A DNA stretch of 64,000 nucleotides from Ligula intestinalis. Its lineage: Eukaryota > Platyhelminthes > Cestoda > Diphyllobothriidea > Diphyllobothriidae. The notes under the pieces are model-generated. The model saw nothing but the letters and a program-made list of their open reading frames with translations. It was not told the DNA's origin and did not search any database. Below, one piece after another: positions 50,401 through 59,400 of the stretch (position 1 is the stretch's first letter; each line of letters begins with the position of its first letter). Position numbers and translations under genes: made by a program. The stretch is from positions 2,710,001 to 2,774,000 of the forward strand of contig JAYGXS010000004.1 in assembly GCA_036362985.1 (NCBI GenBank), read 5' to 3'.

Positions 50401-53400
50401 GATGTATCTCTGCTTCATCCGTACAATCTTTTTCTTTGTCTACCTTCTTAAATTTCGGCGGATCTGATAGTATGGTCTGCATCTTGGTAATGTAGTCCAA
50501 TCTGTTCATTATAACGACGCCTGTTCCTTTGTCTGGTTTAGTAACCGATATCTCCTTACTTGCTCTCAGTTGTTGTAATTTATCAATGTGTGCTTTTGTC
50601 AGTATTCCACGATTTATTAGCCTCCGGTTCAATTACTGGTAACTACAATTCACTATTGTTGATTTGAAGTGCTGGAAACTATCAGCGGAGATCGGCTTGA
50701 GGGCAAAAACTTGATTGTAGATATTCTCAAACTGGGTTTCTAGTTCTAATTGAATAACCTTTCGCCTAGGTATGCAGAATGTTGGACCCAGTGATAATGC
50801 TTCGAGTAGAGTTGTATCAAGTTTTAGAGAAGAGTAGTTGTGCACATAGCGTTGTGGATTTTTGAGGAATCTTGACTGTGGTTTGGTTTCTTGTACCTTC
50901 TGAAGGAGTGATGATCTCTTGGCACCCCTACGTTTTATTCCTATAATATGCGAGTAGTTGTTGAATTCCTGTTTTTCTTCCTCGGTCACAGTGTCTTGAA
51001 CGGTAGTGCGTTGACACACGTGACGCTCCAGTTCATCAATCTTTACTCGAGTGCTTTCCATTTGGTTCTTGGCGCATCTTCTAAGAGTTTCTGTGCTGAA
51101 ACCTGTATGTTTCCTTCGATAAGTTTTCCATTATATCTTCGGATATTCATTTCTCTCTACGCAGTCTCCAATAAAGTTGACCAGTACTTTCGCCTCTGCA
51201 AGTTTGATGTTGAATCTTAGGTACCCATTGAGTGCCTTTAACACCGCGGGATCCTTGGACTGTATCAAAGTTGCAAAAATTCCCATTAGATTATTCAGAA
51301 CACAATTTTGGCGAGCGAACGCTTTCAGTAACTTCTCATCAGCCCAAACAGTTACAAAGGAGGTTTAAATTTAAAAAATTGATAGCTTGTCTTACTTTAC
51401 ATGCAGAGACCAATCACAGCGCGGAAATGTGCAGCCGCATAGGTAATCGTTGGCCATGCCAAGTTGGGGGCTTGCACGAGATTCTTTTGTGCACACAAAA
51501 CCGGTTTACTCAATCTGATTGCGGTTGCTTCCGATTGAGGAAACCGGTTTTGTGTGCACAAAAGAATCTCGTACAAGCCCCTAACTTTGCATGACCAACG
51601 ATTACCAAACTGGCTGCACATTTCCGCACTCTGATTTGTGCCTGCATGTAAAGAAAGACAAACAATCGATTTTTAAATTTCAACCTCCTTTTTAACTGTT
51701 TGGTCTGATGAGAAGTTACTGAAAGCGTTCGCTCGCCAAAATTTGTTCTGAATTAATGTAATAGGTTATGATTAATTTTTGTCATTAACAGTCTCTTTTG
51801 TCCTCTCTAAGTACGTATGACTTACAACTTTTTCTTCCTCTGCAGGTACAACCGGTGGCAAGTGGAAGTGTACCCTCTTCTTCAATTCAGAAACGATAAG
51901 GATTCGGATATAGCTTTGTACAATTTTCCTTTATCTTCTACTTAATAAAATTTTCATTTTCTCTAATTGCCTTTCCCTTCCTTTTATGCTTCGCTGAGTT
52001 TATCTATAAGTGCCAAGAGTTTTTTGATAGGCTACACTCACTATGAGAACGTGGAAATGAGAACTCGCGGGAATGAAAACCGCAATGTGGTAGAGCCCTA
52101 TCGGAAATTTTTAACCATGCTGTGGCCGAACGGCGCGATCGATGCAAAAGCCGTGGTGGCTGGTCATGGCGTCGCGCCACGTGTGGTGAGACGTGGCTGG
52201 TGTTGACAGGGACGCTACTCTGTGCAAAAGTAGCTAAGTCTGCAATATCCTTGTCAAGTGGACTTTCTCTGCCTTTGTTGAAGACTACATCAGTAAATTC
52301 TTTGAAAAATATGTGCGCCCGAAATTGAAGTTCACTATCCAAGCCTGCAGACTTTACTCCTCAATAACCTTAATACGGTTCATTACCCAATAAAACACGT
52401 TTTTTCTAGCCGTGATATATTTTCTTTCGGCTACAGGCAGCTACGTGGAGACCTGATACAAATATTACGTATCATGCTTAGTCAGCACTGCTGTCTAATG
52501 AATTCTTCAAGTTAGCGACAAATACAAACTTGAGAGGTCGTTCATTCAAGCTATGTGTAACTGGGACCAGGCTGTTTTGGCCGAGTGATTGGAGCTTGGA
52601 ATGCTCTGCCTCTGGATGTTGGTACGCCCATTTCCATCTTAACAAGGAAGCTAGATTACTATAGCAGTGTACACTTTTACAACAGCAGACCTCTGTTTTC
52701 TTGCCGCAGACGAAACCATATCGCATCCTAAAAGCATTGCTTACTACGTTCGAGTAGTAGTCTATATGGGGTCTCACGAAGACGCCAAATATTTTTCCAA
52801 ACAGGTCTGGTCGACGTATTTTAAAAGCACATCTGATCTACTGCAGCGTACTAGTTGCCTTATTGATCGCAGTTGAGGCTGCTCTGATCGCACCAAATTC
52901 GTGGTTTCCCACATACCCAGATCTCTGTGCGTTTTTGCCTCTTTCAATTCGGTGTCATTTATAAAATGCTCAGGTTTCTGCGATACCTTTGATGGCACCC
53001 AGTGTGCAGGACCACACACATCAACATATTAATCTTAAGGAGCCAAGTGGTCGAGCAAAAATTCAGTTTGTATAGATTTGCTTGCACAACTAACTTCAGC
53101 CCATATTTTTATTTAATCCGCAAACACTACATCCTCATAATTTAAATCATCAAGAATGTAGTTTTCTAGATGAGGCAGGGTAATGTGTCCAAAACAGAAC
53201 ACTTTGAGACATCAATTTCCGCTTTTGCCCAGTAAGATGTAGAATTCCCAATAACGATGCTGTTCTCTGAGGGACTAAAAACTCGTGATCCTTCCTTAAC
53301 TTCCAACGCCTCAAATCTTCTGTGAAAGAAGCCTGTACGGTCTGCTTTTGAAGGCTTTCATGCAGTCCAAAATATGACATCAATGGAATAACCCTTATGC

Positions 53401-56400
53401 GTGGCACTTGTCACCCTCTCATACGAGAAAAGAGAATTTTTTGGGCAAGAGGGTCCTAAAGGAAAGCCATGCTGATAATCGCATACTTCCTTGTTTCTTT
53501 CTTTAGATGCCCATCGATAATACGCTCCATTATTTTCACGCTTTGCAAGTTTAACTGACAGGGCGAATATCACAGTCAAGTCATGAACCTCCCTCATAGA
53601 TCGGGGTGATAAATATACGCTTCCATTCTTATTCCGGAGTTCAGCTTCTCCAAAACATTTTTGGACTATGAGAGACAGTGATTCAAAGTGCGTTAGTTAG
53701 TTCTCTTAGTGCTAGTACAGGACTTTCATATGGCCTAGATGACCCGACAGGTTACAGGTGAAGTAATTCGGCCATGAAAATTTCTAGCGAAGACTCTGTA
53801 TACTCTATTTGGTAAAATGAATAGGAGGAGAGTAGAAGAGGAGGATATTAATTTACACAAGCAGATGGATCAGCAGCAAACAAATTTGTCTAATTCGGGT
53901 GAAGATGGATTACAAGAAATTGGACAGGAGGGTTCAGTTCCTGAGTCCTCTTTTTATTTCGTTTGTGCCCATATAGTATTTTGAGGTATTCACCGAAGTT
54001 CACAGACGATTTGGCTCGTTCTACTGTCTCAGCTTAGTAGCCTAACTTTTTAAAATGTTAAGTTGCTGCTTATATTTCCGTTAGTGCTTATCGTAGCCGA
54101 TTAGTCTGCAACGACCCAAAAAGTGATGTCCTTTTTAATAAGTCCTGCAAGTTTGAGGTCGTCTCCTTTGAGTGATTTGCAGTTGTCTTTCCTTCGGGAA
54201 AACAGTTGGCGTAAGCAATGCTTTTCATTATCGAGCTAACGTTGTTCCAATGGTCATTTGCTCCACGATGCAATTATGTTCCCCAAAATGCCTTTGGCAT
54301 ATCTCTTCTCATAATTAAATAGTCCCCCTTCCAACTGTTGCTTTACCATGAATCGAGGGAATATGGCTTAGACAACAGCGAGGACTCAAAGCACCGCATA
54401 AAATAGTTGCTAGAACCTAACGATCCTCTAGGTTCAACACTGTATCCTATTTTTGGTAAAAAGGTCAAGCCAGTTCGAATGTTGTCCATTCCTAGCCCAT
54501 GTTCCAAATGGAACATTATGGCAGAAGAGTTTCTCTGTGGCTAACTGTATCAACCTAACATTCTCTGCACAAAGCATGTTTGCTAGTCAACACACTGAGG
54601 GCTATAATCACCAACAATGAGGATATATGTAAAGAAGAAAAATGCAATCTCTCTATCGTTCCGAGCAGCAGGCGTTGGCTTAGAGTAAATTGAGGTGCAG
54701 GATGTGTGGCACGCGTGATTTGTCCGTGCCCACGCCATCTCATCTCGTCTCCTTTGCGCGCGTCCTTTGTGTTATGGCGTGCGACGTTGGCACCCTGCTT
54801 TGCGTCCTTGACGGGGCAAGTTGCCTGCCTGGAGAGGAACCAGGCCGTGATTTCTCGTCGCGAGCACGGTGGGCAAAATAACCGGGTGGTATCTTCACAC
54901 GTCTGGTGATGGAGTCGAGGTCTGATACCCAGGCCTTCAGTAGTTATAGTCCAGTCTTGTTAGCAGCGCGTACCATTATCCACTTGCCCAAGAAGCGGAA
55001 TGCGTGGCCTTCTTCGTGAGTGTGGGTAGCGATCTGGGACAGAGATTCACCTCTCCACACTGCCCGGTTGTTTTCCGTTGGTCACGGGCTAAGTCGTCGC
55101 ACGGTCTGCCTTATATAATGGCAAGGACAGTTGGGACATTGCACTTGGTCTGGACATCTTTCTTTGCATTGACCTAGTGTGGATCCCCTATGAGGCCGAT
55201 ATATTGATCAGAGATATCATTCGACGAAGGGTATGCCACCGAACGCATCAGTGGCCTGACAAACTTACTATTTATAGTGATACTTATCATTTCTACATCT
55301 CGTGCTGGAATATGTTCTATATTCATGGTGGTCAGCCTGGAAGTGACATAAGCTATAAATCCTCGAGTAAGTCCGTCTCTGCTGAAACTTAAATAGCATC
55401 TTAATGATCCCCTTATTTATTGCCAACTCACAGCAACATCGAAATAAGGTTAATTGGTAAATGACCTCCTGGGCGTCTTCTGGAACGTGGGAGACAGGAA
55501 AATACCTTAGACGGTCACTCTTTTTTAATTTTATATTTGAATTGTTTTTGTTTTGTGATTGATCAGTAGTTTGCTTTAAGTGAAATAACTTGTTTTCAAA
55601 GATATAGTACGAGCAAATGATATATAAATGAATAGATCGAGTTCACATTTTAGGAGAAATAAAAACTCAAGCTCTTTGATTTCGGTACAGGGAAAGGTTA
55701 ACACAATAACAATATGTTCTTAGTCTTCCTTGAGTGCTTGCGAAGAGGGATGTGTGGCGGCGGACGGTTGCTTCCTGTCGGCTGACGAATTAGTTTAGAA
55801 TCGGCAATATCTTACGAGAGTCAGGTTTCACTGAAAGTCATAATAATTCAATATCATTAAGTATTTATAAGGGTAATAGGCACTGCCAGGTAGCAGCCTA
55901 TTTACAGATAGATTCTGGCAACGCCTGCATATATTTCTGAGAAACACGTGTTCATTATATAAGACGTTGATGTGTTTGAAGAACATGGCCATCAACTAAA
56001 TTTAAGTCGTCTTTTAACTGCCTGAAGGCTGTCAGCATTAGAATTTGAAGAAGGTCGTCTATTCCAGTCCTCAAAGGCCCGGTGGGAAAAAATATGTCCT
56101 CTGCTCTTATTGGTTAAGGTTTCTTTCATTTATGTTGGTGACATCGGGGATGTGTTGTCTATGCCCATTCAAAACAATTACCATCCGAAGATCATAGTCT
56201 ACTCCTCTGACTTGTTTGAAGACCTTGATAATTTATTCTCTGTATTGTTAAAAATAGGGGGTAAAGGATTCAATCTATCTATTCTACATGAGCATGGCAG
56301 CTACTGCAAGGTACGAATAAGTTCTTTTGCCTTTCGGTGAATTCTCTCCAGCACTGTACAACCTTGCTTTATCCACGGGTACCAAGGCTGAACACAATAT

Positions 56401-59400
56401 TCTGACATAGGCTGGTCAAATACCCAAAGGAAGTTCCAAAAAAAGTTCCGTTTCAGAACAGAGGACGGATCTTATGATCACTTTCAGGATGACCATTGCC
56501 CATTTCGCTGTATTTATACCGTAAGTAAATAGGTAGATGCATTGGCACCTGCTCACATTAGCGTAAAGTTGACACTCATCACACCACCTTTGGTCACCAA
56601 TGTTTTTAATTTCGTTCCGATGCTTTAACAAGCTTTTTACGTATGCGTTAACGATCTCTAGTTATTTCCTCCTCGCTTAGTCACGGCCGACCTCGTGAGA
56701 GACAAATGTCGCATGTCAGTCCTCTTGCTTTGGATAATTTGGCTGTCTTTTATCGTTGAGACTCTTTCCGCTGTGCCAGATAAGCATGAGGCTGACAGTA
56801 CAATATCGTTAGAGAATATGGTCCATGATTAATCACATAAGCAGTGCTCATAATAAAAAGACGATAATATATTTTTCCGCTGATTATGGAGTTTGCTTGT
56901 TTTAATGCAATTTAAGTTACAATATTATTAGTTTTCTACCCATTGGCCTTGGATTGCGCTTCAGGGTATTGAGTGGACCTTTTGATACTCGGAAACAGCT
57001 AATATCAAGTGACATTCAACTATTTATAATTAATTCTTTACTCATGAAACGTTTGTACGCCTGGCAAGAGCAATTAAACTTTACCTAATTTTTTGCAGTA
57101 CCAGATATCTTACCGAGAAATTCTGACGTTATCCTATCACAATTTGTACCGAAATAAAATTGTTATGTTACCGCAGATACCGATCGCATCAGTAAAATTT
57201 AAGTTTTTGAGAGAATTTGATGTTAATAAAAAATTTTCTATGAAAGACCGAATTCAATTTCTAATGTTGAGTCGATAAGCAAGAATATTTGTTAGGAATT
57301 TTTAGACACCAATTTTAAACATTTCACCATTTCATGAATCTTTAGAACTTAGCTCCTTATGATCCATAGTGTATTGTTTATTCGCTATTCGTTTTTCAAG
57401 TGTTAAGCGTACTAAGCATGTTTGAAGAATCCCCTTTTTTGCACACGGTAAGTACTCAACAATGGCAGTCCATCGATATGATTGAATTATAATAGTGATG
57501 GCCGTGAACCAGCGGCCACATAGCGCGGCAGAAAGCGAACAAGCAAGTTACATGAGATATTGCTAAAAAAACAGTGGAATCTGTGGTATCAAAACGCTTC
57601 CACCAACGAAAATGCAAAATTTAGTATTTTTTAGTACTTAGTAATTAAAATATCTCTTAACCTGACTAAGAATCGGAAATTTTTCCGACATTATTTTAGT
57701 CCCTTTGTTGTAAAAATAAATTTGTTAATATCTCAAAGGATAAAAAGGGCTCACCTTTATTTTTCTTTCATGGTATTTGCAGAGAGCAATATAGCTAGTA
57801 AATTAATATTAAACTCACAAAACTATCTTAAAAAATTTATATACCAAGTTAAAGAACTAAGAGGGAAAAGAGTCACCACAAAAATGTGAATATATGCTGG
57901 CTTATCGATAAGAAGAATGTGCTGAATTTCAAAAGGTAACGGAGGAGAAAATAAGCAATTTAGAAATGAACATTATAACACTACTGACATTTTGTCTATA
58001 CCAGAAACGGTGAGGTTTTTGTAACGTTACGAAAAGAAGTGTAAAATTATCATCGACGTTAATGAATGTCTACGGAAAAGCGCGAACATGGGAATGAAAA
58101 CTTGTTATTACTGTGCTATCTTTTGGCATGTAAACCAGTAAACCGGTATGAATGTTTGAGATGTGAAGTTCAACCATTCACTCGGAGCCACTTTACATCC
58201 ATGTGCCAGTTAAAAGAACTTTCGTACCTCCGAACAGTATGTTTGCTGGTTTTAGTTAGATTGCATTGGATATATCCACACAATAGTGGGAAGATAAATA
58301 TTTCGGGTACAAGCAGCCTTGTTGGCCCATTTTGTCCGTAGGTATACTAAATTGACTTCATTTCCAGAATAAACTAAAGCGTCTCACTTGAAAATTTGCC
58401 GCTGTGGCATGGTATCAAAAGAAGACTTTTAGATGCAAATGTTAGTATGAAACAGGAAAAGACAGTATAGTTTTCATGACTCTTCCGAGGTGCTTCCACA
58501 TGAATGGGTAACAAGTGCGGATTTTAGTCGATCAATGTAAAATGAAAAAAAATACAAATATTTTTTGAAATTATGTCGAAATGATTTAAATAGTGCATTG
58601 TTCTTCCTTTAATGTACTTCAGCTGCAATAATGGTCTCAAAAACACACAAAAACTCCGAATCGCGACAAGGTAAGCCAAAAATATGATCGTTGCCTAAAA
58701 TTGTAAGATAAATCAGAATCCCGATCTTGCCGCACCAAGCCAGAGTTGGCTGAATTCTTCGAATCGGTGGACGAACGGATGAAAAGGTGAGAAAACACGT
58801 GCCTTTTAAGATTATATCTTTGTTGGTTGGAACTTATAGATGAAAATTGTTTTTATCAAAATAAAATGTTAAGAAAGGTTTTGCTTGTGACAATGACTGT
58901 ATTCTTAAGCTTATGTTTTACTTTAAACGCAAAACATATTCTAAGTGAATGGCATTTTCGAAAAACTCATTTTAGATAACTATTCTTTCGTTTAATCTTA
59001 GTGCGGTGTTACTAAATTGACTTTTTCTTATATCATTGTATTTACTCTTGTGGGAAATTTTAGTCGACTGCTGTGCAATAAGACCTCTTTTAAACGAAAA
59101 AACTAAGAACGAATGCGTGACTCAAACAGATTTTATTTGCGCTATCATATTTCTCAAACGCTGTCCGTTCACTTGCAAGTGTGTTAATTAAATTATATGA
59201 ACGCCTTTCAAAATGATCCACAATAGGGCAAATTCCTAACAAAATGTCTGCTATATCTCTGTGGCAACCTAGTTTCTTATCAATTACTTTTATCTTATTT
59301 GAAAGGCTACCTAAAACATTGATAAGTACCGTCACCTGTAATAATTTAAATAAAAATAAGGTGTTGAACTGAATATTTTAATCTTTATCAGTTTGGCCAT

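Larger units (their letters stand above)
48700..51535 (-). mobile_element. Penelope-like element, coding copy (decayed)
   Basis: Minus strand, 5' to 3': terminal repeat with hammerhead (about 51,535-51,260); N-terminal region (VLKALNGYLRFNIKLAEAKV, then after TAA 51131-51133 MESTRVKIDELERHVCQRTT); TAA at 50633-50635; reverse transcriptase (VTKPDKGTGVVIMNRLDYIT, SRLYGLPKIHKNGLPVPAIL, AKWLAEKLKPIQQQ, MMISLDVSSLLKNVPV, GVAMGSPLGTLLANIFMGKL, YVNDIFAIAPAD, LPFLDVLLSRRTDGS); GIY-YIG endonuclease (SLTCSCGAGYIGRTSRRLS, HMVETGHRVDPSEAFKVIYK); and a 3' terminal repeat to about 48,700. At least four stops, and the RT motif C is Y-V-N-D, with one catalytic Asp replaced. The order RT then GIY-YIG and flanking pLTR-like repeats define a PLE. 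Confidence 0.85.
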
